Shown here one piece after another: positions 40,916 to 40,968 of a stretch of 40,968 bases of DNA; the first letter of the stretch is position 1; every line of letters begins with the position of its first letter. Both the position numbers and the translations under genes were made by a program. Under the pieces are notes generated by a model, which was given only the letters and a program-made list of their open reading frames with translations, did no database searches and was not told the origin of the DNA. The stretch is from NCBI GenBank assembly GCA_946407725.1, contig CAMJPM010000021.1:1-40968 (forward strand). Direction: 5' to 3'. Source of the DNA: an uncultured Lachnospiraceae bacterium (lineage in GTDB: Bacteria > Bacillota > Clostridia > Lachnospirales > Lachnospiraceae).

Positions 40916-40968
40916 CGGGGTGTGGCTCAGTTTGGCTAGAGCGCCTGGTTTGGGACCAGGAGGTCGCA
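40916..40968 (+). tRNA. tRNA-Pro (UGG anticodon), 3' part outside window
   Basis: The acceptor strand CGGGGTG (40916-40922), D stem GCTC/GAGC with loop AGTTTGGCTA, and anticodon stem CCTGG/CCAGG are present. The 7-base loop TTTGGGA has anticodon TGG at 40951-40953 with G37 after it, as in bacterial tRNA-Pro. The window ends after the variable loop, so the T arm and acceptor 3' strand cannot be checked. Confidence 0.92.

Overview
The window looks like chromosomal DNA of a low-to-mid GC Gram-positive anaerobe of the Clostridia, most likely a butyrate-forming Lachnospiraceae (Butyrivibrio-like). The pointers are an adjacent phosphate butyryltransferase/butyrate kinase pair, a class II (Firmicutes-type) GalT, a MecA-family adaptor, DegV and DUF975 proteins, large secreted InlB-repeat proteins, and AAGGAG-type ribosome binding sites. 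The genus is inference; the gene identities come from recognisable motifs read in the translations.

Layout. 1-2729: 3' part of a surface protein with an E/Q/K heptad region, Ig-like and divergent InlB repeats and a C-terminal membrane anchor. 2778-4053: two small proteins with double-glycine-like leaders and cysteine-pair (zinc-ribbon-like) bodies flank an ECF sigma factor. 4374-9296: a 1640-residue secreted protein with a Ser/Gly/Asp linker and 12 InlB repeats, three pairs of which are 441-bp tandem DNA copies. 9457-11964: an EAL-PAS-degenerate GGDEF protein. 12203-14261: minC, minD, minE. 14364-17534: three family 2 glycosyltransferases with overlapping or abutting ends. 17681-23413: ptb, buk, secA, prfB. 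23477-26147: hom and lysC, separated by an array of five hairpins. 26162-28011 (minus strand): DUF975 membrane protein, an HEGEH-motif SprA-like protein and a small membrane protein. 28299-32244: a signalling cluster of REC-GGDEF-EAL, HPt, REC-HPt and pseudoREC-REC proteins. 32227-34771: a Cys-rich small protein (minus), DegV, MecA and an unrecognised protein. 34816-37570: galK, galT. 37640-38926: a CNNM/CBS/CorC protein. 39259-40746: rho. 40916-end: the first part of tRNA-Pro(UGG).

How it fits together. The two EAL proteins keep their catalytic residues while both GGDEF domains have lost the signature, so the c-di-GMP activity encoded here should be degradation only. The REC/HPt cluster has phosphoacceptor Asp and His residues on separate proteins but no histidine kinase, so it is probably fed from elsewhere. 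MinCDE sets the division site. ptb-buk makes ATP from butyryl-CoA; galKT feeds galactose into the Leloir pathway; hom and lysC serve Asp-family amino acid synthesis.

The least explained material is (i) the ECF sigma/double-glycine zinc-ribbon peptide locus, (ii) a family of intergenic hairpins at 24.7, 28.06 and 32.56 kb whose copies differ by compensated base-pair changes, including a composite element in two inverted copies, (iii) a 5' leader of rho with very long and mutually exclusive hairpins, and (iv) a dyad shared by the leaders of minC and the EAL gene, which in minC can form an H-type pseudoknot. All alignments and pairings were done by eye.
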